From NCBI GenBank assembly GCA_034440615.1, contig JAOTOM010002283.1, forward strand, positions 33,134 to 97,133: a DNA stretch of 64,000 bases, given 5' to 3'. The notes below the pieces were generated by a model, which saw only the letters and a list, made by a program, of their open reading frames with translations, ran no database searches and was not told the origin of the DNA. Below, piece by piece: positions 20,731 to 31,496 of this stretch. Numbering within the stretch: the stretch's first letter is position 1; each line of letters opens with the position of its first letter. This stretch comes from Ashinkailepas kermadecensis (Eukaryota; Arthropoda; Thecostraca; Neolepadidae). The position numbers and the translations under genes were made by a program.

Positions 20731-22200
20731 ACGCCGAGTCTGAATTGTGACTCGACTCGGCAGATACGGCTACAGTGGATACCGCCATTGAACACGTCAG
20801 GTCAACACCACCAAATACTGCGCTGCGCTGCAAGTGTTCAGCCGGAGGCAGTCACCAATGAGCGACGCGGAACTATCAGCTGATCGTCGGCGATGGATCT
20901 GGACCGCGTACGAGAGCAATCCAGCCGGCCGGGCGAGGAATTTTCTCAGATGGGAGTATTTATTGTCGCACTCTCAATCTATTTTGTTTGCATGATGCTC
21001 AGAAGACCCTTTGACGAATGCCGGTGCGAATGTACGCAGCGCCGGGGCTCAGGCTTTGTAAATAGCAAGCAGCCTATCGACCAGACTTTGCGCATCGCGG
21101 GTGATCGATGAGCGCACTGAGCAGCGCGATGGCAGTATTATGACGTCATAGTGATGCTCTTGGTAGTTTCCTTGAGACGATGGCTTTCCTGTGATGATGA
21201 GATGACGATCAATGTGATAGTGTGAATCTGAAATAAATTATGTGCACAGTGCGAATGCCTATAAGTCTACGAGCATACGTATATATGCGTATATACGTGG
21301 GTATGTACAGTGGCGTCGCCACGAAATTCTTCTAGGGGGGGGGCAAGGATCAAGGATCAGTCTTGCCCCACCCAAAAAGGGGGCCTCCTGTTCCACCCCA
21401 AAATGGAGCCTCTTGCTGTTTTTTTTTAATGTCTCATTCTGTTCTTAAATTGAAGGGTTGGCATACATGAATGCTGAGCTTTCATACAAAGAACCGCACT
21501 AACCATTTGTCGAATATTTGTCTCCAATCAGGATCGACTTATTCATGGCGACATGTGCATTCTTGTACATGATGCACAGATCACATGTGATAAATGGACG
21601 CTCACGGGACCGTTTGGCCACGTACCGAAAGGGCGGACACCGTGACGATGCGCCTCAGCGGTGCGATTTCACAGTTTACACCTAGTCGCGAAATATGACC
21701 ACGTTAAGAAAGACAGCGTACAAGGACGTACGAAAATTATGGCACACCAATGAATATGTATGTAGTGTAAATAATAAACCTTGCCACAAAGGCTTTGGCC
21801 ATCTTGCCCTGAACTATCCACCCACCTCAAACTGGTACCTGCCCCAGTTTGCTCTACCGGTATAGTGAAAAAGCATGAACCAAGATTAGCGAGACATGGT
21901 GAAAAACTTAACAGACTTATCAAAACTAGAACCATCCGACAATTATCTAGTACCACAGTTGTCAGAACAATGCCCTCAGCACCTTGGATGATTTTAAGTC
22001 AGGATAACTGTGCCCGTCATGGTGTATACTTGATATTGTTCCTGATTAACACTATTGAAGCAATACAATAGAACACAATACAGTGGGTAGCAAAACGTTG
22101 TGAATATCACGATATAATAGCATGCGATGCATGTCTGAAAATGATCTCAAAAGTATTATGCACAAATGTATCCCTGTTTTCCTCAATCAGTTCAACTTTT
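20731..22200. other. No gene recognised
   Basis: A 72-codon frame (20,893-21,111) has one hydrophobic segment (GVFIVALSIYFVCMML) but no family match. CAGTGGCGTCGCCACGAAAT at 21,310 resembles a hAT-type terminus; no matching inverted end was found. Confidence 0.35.
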
Positions 22201-24483
22201 AACATAGGACCCTATGGATTGTGCCCCTCCCCTCAATCCATTTGCGCTCGCCCATTGCCTCTGTGTATTATGCCCCCTGAATAATTTCCCGAAATCAACG
22301 TCACTGATGAATTCTCCTTACCCATATTGGGGGCTTCCCTTTCTATGCTGGTGGCATTGTTGCCCGTATTGGGTAACCCCTCTTGCGTTCCGGAACCTTG
22401 TTTTCCAAAATAGGTGCCTCCCCTCACATTTTGGGGGCCTCCTGTGTTCGGATCCTCCTTTCCTCACTAAGGTGTGTGATCTCGCCTCCTGGTGGACTGC
22501 TCTTCTCCCCTATGGGTCTCCTCTTCCAGGATAGATCTGTCACGGCTCTGGAGCTTGATCCTCGTCAAACCTGGGTGGTTCCTTATCCGTCCCGGTGGCA
22601 TCCTTTTCGTCTTGGGAGCCTTCTCCAATATCCTCGTCTCATTTCCTGGAGCCTCCTTACCGGTTTTGGATGTCTCCTCGTGTGTCATACCGTCCTCCAT
22701 ATTACATGGCGCACCTCTCTCGTCTTAGAGGGCCTCATCTCAAATTATGTGGCCCCTTTACCATGGACTGAAGCTTCCTCTCATATTCCAGTGGCCTTCT
22801 CTGCCAAATTAGGGACCTCTTGTTACGCCTCGTGGGTCTCCTTTATCCTGGCGATGCATTACCCGTCTCGGGGTGGGGTGAGGGGGTCCTCAATTTTGGG
22901 AACCTCACCTCATTTCACACCTGCTACCACTCCCATCTTAAGGACCTCCTCTCATTTTCTGGGGTCTCCTTCCGGTCTCTGGGGCCTCATTCGATCATGG
23001 TACATCCTAACCCGTCTTGAGAGACTCCCCTCGAGTCCGGCGGGGCATCCTTTTCTTTTCTAGACGCCTTCTTTTCCAAATTAGGGGCCTTCTCTCATAT
23101 CTTGGGGGCCTTCTCTGTGTTTTGATCTTCCTTCCCATCTCCGGGTGGCCTTTTATTTTCTGGTTGACTCCTCTTCTCTCCCAGGGACCTTCTCATCCAG
23201 GTTTGGATCATCTTTTTTTTATCTCAATGGCCTTCTAATTTCCTGGTTACCTTCTTACCCATCTGGGCCTGCTCTTGCGCTCGGAAGCCATCTCTCTTAT
23301 CCTATGGCCTTCCTGTGGTATCATGGGGAATCCTTTCCAATCTTGTGCCCTTCTCTTCCGAATTAGGTTCTTCCTGTAATGCCTCGGGAGCCCCATCTTC
23401 CATCCTGGGGAAGCCTTACCCATGTTGGAGGCATCCTCCTGCGTCTCCGGATCCTCATCCCTTATCCCACTGCCTTCCTCCTTTTCTAACCTGCGGGCCT
23501 CCTTACCCATCTTTGGTGACTATCTACTCAGCTCTGGGACCTCCTATCCTCTTCTAGAGGACCTCTTTCCGAATTAGATGCCTCCTCTAACGTCTTGAAG
23601 GCCTCCTCGTCTGTGTTTGAAGCCAATTGTCCTGTCTTAGGAGTGTGATCTTGCGTCCTGGTGGACTTCTCCTCTCCTAGGGGCGTCCTCTTCCAAATTA
23701 AGGGCCTCTTTTCTATCTCAGTGGCCTTCTCGCATTCCTGCAGAGGCCTTCTTACTCGTCTTGGGGCGTCCTCTCGTATGCGGAGAAAATCATTCTTTAC
23801 ATCCTATACCTTCCTATCTTATATTAAGGGCCTCCTCTTCTATGTTGGGGGAAGGGGGAGAAAGGGCCCCGTTCCAAGCGCTTGGAATCCTTTTCTAAAT
23901 CAGGAATCTCCAGTTACGCATCGGGGGCCTCCTCGTCTAACATGGGTGGCTTCTTATCCGTCTCGGTTTTTCGTCTTGGGGACCTTCTCAAACATCCTTT
24001 GGCCTCCTCCCCATCTCCATGCACTGTTTCTTGTGGACCTGATCTGACTTTCTGGGGGCTCATTCCCTGTCTTTGGTGCCCCCATTTTATCCTGAGGTCC
24101 TCATTATTCGTCTTGGGGACTTCTTGGGCGTCCTGTGGCCTTTTCTCCTCTCCTTAGGATCTCCTCAGGATCTCATTTTTCAAATTAGGTGTCTGCTCTC
24201 AAGTGCTATGGGCCTCCTCTATCATAACTGTCTGCTTACTCGTCTTAGTGAATCCTCTTGCGTACGGGGGCCTCCTGTCGTATTTAGGGGCTTACTCGTG
24301 TAAATTAGGGCCTCCTCTCGCGTCTTAGGAGGCTTCGTCTCATCTCCTGGGGCCTCCTTGCCGGTCTTGGATGTCTCCTCGTGCACCATACCCTCCGTAT
24401 CCATGGTCCCCATCTCCAGTCTTAGAGGGCCCCCTCTTACAACCTGGGGTCCCTTTGCCATGGTATGTGGCTTCCTCTGCCAA

Positions 24484-24587
24484 ATTAGGGCCTCCTGCCA
24501 CGCCTCGGGGACCTCCGTCGTGCTGGCGACGTCTTATTAGGGCCTCCTGCCACGCCTCGGGGACCTCCGTCGTGCTGGCGACGTCTT
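24484..24587. repeat. 52-bp perfect tandem duplication
   Basis: ATTAGGGCCTCCTGCCACGC through GGCGACGTCTT occurs twice back to back inside the diverged C/T-rich field, so it is a recent event. Confidence 0.95.
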
Positions 24588-24611
24588 AGAGTGGCGGGGG
24601 GCTGCAATTTG

Positions 24612-24930
24612 TGGAACCTCATGAGGTTCCACTTATGGAACCTCATGAGGTTCCACTTACGGGCGCACCTGCAGTACAGGCTACCACTCCCATCTGAACC
24701 TCATGAGGTTCCACTTATGGGCGCACCTGCAGTACAGGCTACCACTCCCATCTGAACCTCATGAGGTTCCACTTATGGGCGCACCTGCAGTACAGGCTAC
24801 CACTCCCATCTTAAGGGTATTTTCTGATTTCCCGGGTGGAACCTCATGAGGTTCCACTTATGGGCGCACCTGCAGTACAGGCTACCACTCCCATCTTAAG
24901 GGTATTTTCTGATTTCCCGGGGCCTCCTTA
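24612..24930. repeat. Array with a 20-bp palindrome, five copies
   Basis: TGGAACCTCATGAGGTTCCA, a perfect palindrome, lies at 24,612, 24,636 and 24,837, and its 16-bp core at 24,696 and 24,754. Between them runs a 58-bp unit beginning GGGCGCACCTGCAGTACAGG (starts 24,661, 24,719, 24,777, 24,862), once extended by 27 bp. Confidence 0.95.
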
Positions 24931-25314
24931 CCGGTCTTCATGACCTCATTCGGTCATGGGGGCCTCCTAACCCGTATTTCGGGGCTCCTCTTGAGTACTG
25001 CAAGGACCTCTTTTTCTCTTCTAGATGCCTCCTTTTCCAAATTAGGAGCCTCTTCTCACATCTTGGGGGCCTCCAGCTCTGTGTTTTGATTGGATATCTG
25101 CACAACATTACCGGCCCCCAACACTTTAGCGTTCACCCTGAGGCTTCTGGGTACCTGGAGTTGCGTACATTCCATTCCAAGATCAGACCTGGTGCACAAT
25201 ATCCGCGCAGTACCTCGCACAATATGAATGCCGACTGTTGGTTGTGGCTTTACGACGCACTCAGCAGCTCAGGCCATATGCATGTCGCCTGCTTCCCACC
25301 CTGGCAGGAAGGGC

Positions 25315-25391
25315 GGGCACCGCGAGGAGTCGAACCCAGTATCTCTGGTTTCCCAGACGCCTGCAGTTTAACCACTGGACTACTGGCACCC
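25315..25391 (-). repeat. tRNA-like SINE head
   Basis: On the minus strand: A box TAGTCCAGTGG, B box GGTTCGACTCC (perfect consensus), and ends GGGTGCC and GGTGCCC that can pair with two G-U wobbles. The would-be anticodon arm is TCTGG-GAAA-CCAGA, a stem closed by a tetraloop, so there is no anticodon loop. It is a tRNA-derived SINE or degenerate tRNA gene, not a working tRNA. Confidence 0.65.
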
Positions 25392-25718
25392 CTAAATGAG
25401 GACTATGACCCTGCAAAGCGGTCTAAACAGTCGCTTTCATTTTCTACGGGCACGTACATGAGCACTGTCCATTGAATATATACACTGTTACCGTGGCCTT
25501 CCACCAGTACTTTCTAACCCCACTTCCGTCTGCGCGATTAGTTGGTACATTACGCATACTGGGCGCAGGTGTCATGATGCACTCGGACGATGTACAAGTA
25601 ATGCAATACCCAAGATCATTGCAGATAACTATAAGACAGCTTGCAATGTTAAACAGTATATTGAACATTTTAGAAGAACGTGACGGGAATGTTACATGTC
25701 GATCGTGGCGTCGGCATG

Positions 25719-26646
25719 TTAACACGCGCCCTGGAGGGCCTCTGAGAATTACGCGCACTGGAGGGGGGGGCGGATTCCGCCCCCCCCCCCTATGATCTCG
25801 GCTCCTAGTAAAGCTGAAGGAACGAAATTTGCAGGGTGGATGGGCACGGTAGTGAACTCTATTGTGTGCAATTTTCGTGACCTTAGGTAAATATCTTCAA
25901 GGTCAAATGAGGTCAGATTTGCAAAATTTTCCGGTTTTGCGTGGCTTGGCTTGTCATCGTTATGGAGCGCTGTGATTGTTTAAATGCTCAAAAATGGGCA
26001 TCAATGATGTTTTGGACATTACTAATGATGCAATGCAGATGCTAGACCCAACATTTGACCTCAGGTCACCTATATAGCACCACTTTATCAGGTCAGTTAC
26101 CTGTTCCAGTTACCGGAACCGGCCGCCCGCCCGACTGCTCCGTCGGGCAGCTCGGAGCAATCGGCTTCGTGAAGAAGGGAGTGAAGTACATGAATAAAGT
26201 ATGGAAACGCAATGACAAACAGTACAAATGACAACCAGCAGTGCATTTATGGCAACATTCCAGTTGATCAAGTTTGGTTCCATTAACCTGTCATGAACTT
26301 GACCTGACTTGACCTTGGTGACCTAACATGACCTTGAAACTATACAGCATATCAATATGCATCAAATAAGTCGCTAGTGTTGCCTAGAACACTTCCCTGT
26401 TGTCAGTATACTGGAAGCGCAACAGCGCCGATTTTTGTGGTCTGGCGCTGTAACATTTTTTTACTTTAGCGGCCCTTAACTTGAAATTTTTCGGCCGATT
26501 TCCATTTTTCTTGCTTTAAACGACGCGCCGTTCATTTCTAAGCAGGTATACCGAAAATCGCGTATATCGACCGGTAATATTTGCAGTTATTTGCGAAAAA
26601 CCGGAGGGTTGGGCGGATTTCGCCCCCCCTCCAGTGCGCGTGTTAA
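25719..26646. mobile_element. TTAA-flanked non-autonomous element, family B copy 1
   Basis: TTAA at 25,719-25,722 and 26,643-26,646 flank 920 bp beginning CACGCGCCCTGGAGGG and ending CCCTCCAGTGCGCGTG. The ends form imperfect inverted repeats (CACGCGC then CTGGAGGG). The copy at 59,199-60,127 is nearly identical throughout. No transposase frame is present. The interior holds TGACCT/AGGTCA half-sites (26,056-26,068 is TGACCTCAGGTCA) and a perfect GCCCGAC/GTCGGGC hairpin near 26,129. Confidence 0.9.
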
Positions 26647-28399
26647 CCGAGACGGAGGGCACTCCGATCTACAGACCCAGGATGCTTCTCATGGTTTCTT
26701 GGTCCGCCCTGGCCTCCACCGGCACCGGGGTCGAGGATGTTAGTGGTGAGGAACTACATGGTGTTCTTCATGAAGGACTTCATTTTCATGTTGAATATAT
26801 ACATGGATATGCCCAGGAGCACAATTGCCGACGCCAAGCTGCTATTGCGATTATGAAATCTTCCGTGGATGCTTCGCGCATATCTTCCTGACATTCAACG
26901 TGCTTCTCAGGAATCCGAGTAACAGTGTCGGTTGAAGTGCTTGCTGAAGTGCCTGAGCTGCTGGGGACCCCAACGTCACTGACAGATGCTGAGTCGTTGT
27001 CCACATTCAAATGCGGAGAGCTGATCGATAAGCGATGAACTGCATCTGTTTGTCGGGAAACATGTACCTGTACGTGACGCTACCAACTTCTGGATGTGTT
27101 GAAAAATTTAGTGCAGGAATCACACCGATATTTAAATATGGATCCTCTTCGTGCCGATGCCGCAAATGTTTGGCAAATAATATCATGTGGTTTCAGCACA
27201 TGGAACATTTAAACGTAACATCTGGCATAGTTCTGAAAAGAACAGAGAAATATGGTAGCAAGGATGTACATTAACACTCAACATCGGCTTTGAATCATGT
27301 CCTTACTGCCACGCACATGTGCATTCATCCATGACCATATGCACTTGCATAGCTCAATGTTAGGTAAGACTGGTGTGAAAACATCAAAATAATACAGTGC
27401 ATAAAATCGTCAACTTGTCAGTGCTTATTTACGCCAGTCTTACTTAAACTGAGGTCATAGTCATAGGCCCCTAAGAATTGCGCCGGGGTTCAGTAAAATT
27501 GCGCCGGGCGTCCTAAAAAATCCCGCTGGCCTCCCAGAAATCGCACAGAGCCCCTGCAAATTACATTGAAAACCACAAAAATCGCCTGGGGCGTTGGCGT
27601 GGCAAAAATGGGCTGGAGCCCTAAAACACACTCGTAGACGAAAAGAAACGCAACAGGTACGAAAAAGAACACCGAATCCTTGCCTCGGTTCGGTAGCCAA
27701 TCTGGGAGCACATTTAACCAAATAAATGAGGTGCATCAAAGCTCAGCGGGTATCCGAATTTATCGGGCTCATAGTTGCATTTTTCTTTGTATTTATATCT
27801 TTTATTTATACCACAGTGACTTAGGTATATTATTATATTTTAGAGTGATGGAGTGAAGAAGAAGCCAGTTACCACAGTATGTAGCCAGTTATCAGAGCCA
27901 GTTATCAGCCAGTAGCCAGTTATCAGAGCAACCAGAATAAATATGTTATACACACTGAAAACAAAATTACCCCGCTGAAAACAAAACTACCCAAGGCTCA
28001 CGGGTAACTCTTTTACGGCACCCAATGATGGCGAGTAATTTGAAAATTTACTATCTTATTCGGGGTTAAGATACACATATTCAGGGTCGTGGTGAGAGAG
28101 TAACTACCAAATCAGGGTTTATGAATGGAAGGGTAAATATTTACCAAAGCACCCGATGCATGCTCCACTGAACTAATTACGACAGTCTCGCAGATCGCGG
28201 GTAACTCGTACACGGCGACCCGTCAATCGGGTGTCGTTGTGTGGTTACCCAAACGATTACCCTTTAGCGGATGTCTTACACAAAGCGGTAACTCGCAGAT
28301 TGGTAGTCAGCGTCAGCCACGTGCGTTAGCCATCTTGAATTGCCATTGAATATCGCGCAAGTGTTGCTGCAAGTGTCGCGCAAGAATTGCCGTTGAATA
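26647..28399. other. No gene recognised; small repeats
   Basis: 27,475-27,640 contains degenerate 'GCGCCGGGG...AAAATCGC' repeats resembling those at 38,200-39,110. 27,870-27,930 has short CCAGTTATCAG repeats. GGGTAACTC-type motifs are frequent from 27,960 to 28,310. Confidence 0.45.
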
Positions 28400-28469
28400 T
28401 CGTCTTCGTGCATGCTCCGCGAGAGGCATGTGAAGTTCCAGAACTTTACACGCGGGCATAAATAAAAAG
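28400..28469 (+). other. Possible untranslated first exon
   Basis: CpG-richer sequence ends at AAAAAG|GTAAGT (28,469/28,470), a consensus donor. The next acceptor-bearing exon is at 28,618. The 5' end is not defined. Confidence 0.3.
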
Positions 28470-28617
28470 GTAAGTATTTATAGGTTCATATTTAGCATAT
28501 CAAAATCATGGAAATATGTCGCATGAATATGGCTGGTTATCCCGGGTGGGTCGAGGGGATCTGAGCGCCCCTGGTTTGGTACCCTGCTAATGTTATTTTC
28601 TCATTTTCCCTATCCAG

Positions 28618-28757
28618 TCTGAAAATATGGCTTGGAAACAAAGATCCCCTGGCTTCGTGAGAGATATCCAGCCCCGTACATATACCAGGTCACTGTGCCA
28701 GAAGGGCACTACCCATGTTCTCGACTACCTACATCTTAAATATTGGTCATTTTTGGA
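28618..28757 (+). CDS. Possible short coding exon, unknown protein
   Basis: A strong acceptor (TTTTCCCTATCCAG) precedes 28,618 and a good donor GTAAGC follows 28,757. ATG at 28,627 opens MAWKQRSPGFVRDIQPRTYT and ends ...DYLHLKYWSFLE. With the donor at 28,470 this could be the start of a gene, but no further exon could be linked and the peptide matches no family I know. Confidence 0.33.
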
Positions 28758-29009
28758 GTAAGCCCGCATCAAAGTGAATTACAGAATCAGTTCATGTTGT
28801 ATTTAATGAAGTATGTGAAAATAAATGGAGACCAATTGAATAGCCAGGACATTTTTATGTTTAGGCCCCAATGTTTTTTAAAGCCATCTTAGTCTAATAA
28901 TGCTATGCGAGTGGACTCATGGCGGGTGGGAGAATGTGCACCATGAGTTTAGGCTTAGGGGCGCCAGTGCCTACCCCTTGCTTTCGCTGTAAATGGGGTA
29001 TCACACCAG

Positions 29010-30085
29010 ATTCTTCAAATTTATTTTTCCAATGCAATGTTTAGGTATGTAGCTAACATGATGTGACCACTCATTTACTGTGCAAATGCTTACTTTTTGG
29101 TTGGAAGGCCAAATAACACCAAAGATGTGGTTGTGAGTTAGGTAACACAGCATAAAAACAATGTTTAAAAAGGAAAACATGAAACATAACCTAACCTAAC
29201 CCATCTTTACCTTTCATGTAAGAAAAAAATAAAAACATTCTGAACAATCTTTTCTTTAAATGTTAAAAAAACATAACATAACCTAACTTATCCTTACATG
29301 CAAGGAACGTGTAAGGAAAGAACATGTACGGAAAATATGGAAGAAGTATACAAATTATGAACATTTTTGGATTTTTTTTTAATGAAAAACTAACATAGCC
29401 TAACCTAACCTAACTTAGCCTAGCCTAGCCTGTTTTTAAAGAAGCAATGAAACATTTTCCTCAAAATTTGAGGAATTATTAAACATGTGTTCCTAACTAA
29501 AAAAAAACCACCTAACATTATTGGTATGGGAAAATGGAGGGAATATTGTGCTTTAGGGTGTTTTATGAAATCTTTAAATTCCTTTTTCCAATGCAATGTT
29601 TATGTATGTGGCTAACATGAGGTGACCACTCATTTACTGTGGAAATGATGCTTACTTTCCAGTTGGCAGGCCGAATAACACCAAAAAAATAGGGCTGTGA
29701 TTCAGGTAACAGTCAGTCATAAAAACAATGTTTAAAAAATAAAAAATGGCATAACCAAAGCTAATCTAGCCTTACCTTCCATGTAAGAAAAAAATGGGGA
29801 AAAAACATAAAAAATTCTGAATATTTGTTTCTTCTAATTTTCTCAAATGACAAAAAATATCATAACCTAACCTACCCCGGCCTAGCTTAGTCTGTTTTTT
29901 TAAGAAGCAATACAAAATTGTCTTTCAAATTTTGGAAAATGTTTCAAATATTTCCAAACTAAAAAAAAATATCCAAAAATAGCATAAACAAAACTAACCC
30001 CTTTGTTTGCTTCATGGAAATAAAATGTGTGGAAAACTTATCTCATCAATACCCTGAAGCACAATAACACTGGTCAGTTTGTGCT
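29010..30085. repeat. CCTAA-studded satellite-like repeat, two ~0.53 kb units
   Basis: Units share in order: AATGCAATGTTTATG, GTGACCACTCATTTACTGTG, CAAATGCTTAC, CAAAATAACACCAAA, a run of ATAACCTAACCTAAC motifs, a poly-A-rich tail with further CCTAACC, and GCTTTAAGGTGTTTTATGAA. Two diverged units are adjacent here (29,010-29,550 and 29,551-30,085). Related units occur at 31,113-31,310, 34,480-37,260 and 39,980-41,130. Confidence 0.8.
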
Positions 30086-31112
30086 TTAACACTCGCACGT
30101 CCGGCGGTCCGCGCCAACTTCGCATGTCCGGGGGAGGGGGGCAGATGTCTGCCCCCCTAAGATCTCCAGAACTATGCTAGGTAGCGACAAACGGAAAACG
30201 GCGTTGGATAGCTGGTGACAAGCTCTATCGAAAGTAGTTCGGTCATTTTCTCGCTCAGGTCAATATTTAGGTCACTGGGTCATCATAGGTCAAATTCGAC
30301 CAGATCGTGTGGGACCCTCAGATATTGGCAAATATTTCAGGACCTGTAACAGATAGAAACAAACTGCAAATGCTATTCGACAGCCCTTGAAATGTGCTAT
30401 CGACATACGCTGCGTAATTTAAGGTCAGGTCAACAGATGGGTCACCGAAACTATGACCTCAGGTCAAGGTCATGGGGTAGACTAGGGAGGTCATGTAATG
30501 TATCAATCGACATGTCTTGGCAATACAAGCACAATGACGGTAATTTCAGCCTTCTAGCTCAATGCAGTGCGATATAATGCGCAGAAATGTGCTAGTGATT
30601 TCAGGTGACCTCAGCTGACCTTGGTGAGGTCACTGAGCAAAAATATCAGCGGAAACATTGAGAATAGCTTCCAACTACACGCCATAACCGTTAGAGGTCA
30701 TTCCGAGGGCAAATATGTAACCAGGAAACATTTGCATATTTTACCATAGGCCTATAATGGGGGAAGCCATGGCCGCGACCTGACCTCAGGTCAACGCTAC
30801 GAAAAAAACGTGATATACATATTATAGTCCCTGATAAGATCATGACGTGATATAAGTTTGAAATCAATCGCCCAATTATTGTGGGAGTGATGCCACCTAG
30901 AACTTCGAGGGATGTTTGGTCACTTCGCCTAACCTGGTGACCTGACTTGAGATGACCCAGGGTCAACAATTTTTGAGGATATGCGGAAAAGACCAATGAG
31001 CAGCCATGCGAGGTTTGGCCTTGCTAACCCCATTAGTATGGCGGCAAAGTAGGAAAAACCGCAGGGGGGTGGCAGATATCTTCCCCCCCGCCCACGGACG
31101 TGCGCGGGTTAA
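30086..31112. mobile_element. TTAA-flanked non-autonomous element, family A copy 2
   Basis: TTAA at 30,086-30,089 and 31,109-31,112 flank 1,019 bp closely matching the copy at 4,929-5,937 along its length, including TGACCTCAGGTCAAGGTCA at 30,453-30,471. It interrupts the satellite unit exactly at its GCTTTAAGG site: unit sequence stops at GTGCT and resumes with GGTTTTTATGAATTC. The empty site can therefore be read from sister units. The apparent short frames inside are not conserved between copies. Confidence 0.93.
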
Positions 31113-31310
31113 GGTTTTTATGAATTCTTGGAATTTCTTCTTCCAATACAATGTTTATGGAGGCGATAACCATAATGTGATTCCTTGTGCAAATGTCATG
31201 TGCATGTCATTCCTTGTGCAAATGCTTGCTTTTAACTTGGCAGGCAAAATAACGCAAAACAGAGACTTCGAGTTTGGTAACAATATATAATGTGGCAAAA
31301 AAGCAACATA
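31113..31310. repeat. Satellite unit continued after the insertion
   Basis: Continues the CCTAA-type unit (AATACAATGTTTATGG, TCATTCCTTGTGCAAATGC, AAAATAACGCAAA) and then diverges. Confidence 0.75.
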
Positions 31311-31418
31311 ACATAGCCCAAGCTCAATAATACCCTATATTTTCTCTTGGGGTGAGAAGAGGCCAGTCAAGAAGGCCCACCTGGGCTTTTAGCAGGTTAA
31401 ATTAAGAGATCATGCGGT

Positions 31419-31422
<4 letters not shown>

Positions 31423-31495
<73 letters not shown>
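31423..31495. repeat. (TA)n microsatellite
   Basis: About 35 TA units followed by GATATAGATATA. Confidence 0.97.

Positions 31496-31496
<1 letters not shown>

Larger units (their letters stand above)
22200..25080. repeat. Highly diverged C/T-rich tandem repeat field
   Basis: About 2.9 kb in which phrases such as GGGGGCCTCCTCTC, CCAAATTAGGGCC, CGTCTTGGGG and CTCATTTCCTGGGG recur at roughly 30-45 bp spacing with many changes. It looks like an old array that has drifted. Frames stay open because TAA/TAG are rare in the unit; I see no gene. Confidence 0.7.

Noticed and set aside
20086..20883. 265-codon His/Pro/Thr-rich protein
   Set aside because: It translates a 23-bp minisatellite that is open in three frames.
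21310..21345. hAT-type left terminus (CAGTGGCGTCGCC)
   Set aside because: No matching inverted end or 8-bp duplication found in the window.
22200..24600. 226- and 128-codon Leu/Ser/Pro-rich frames resembling membrane proteins
   Set aside because: Frames lie on a diverged C/T-rich tandem field lacking stop triplets; hydrophobicity follows from CTC/TTC composition.
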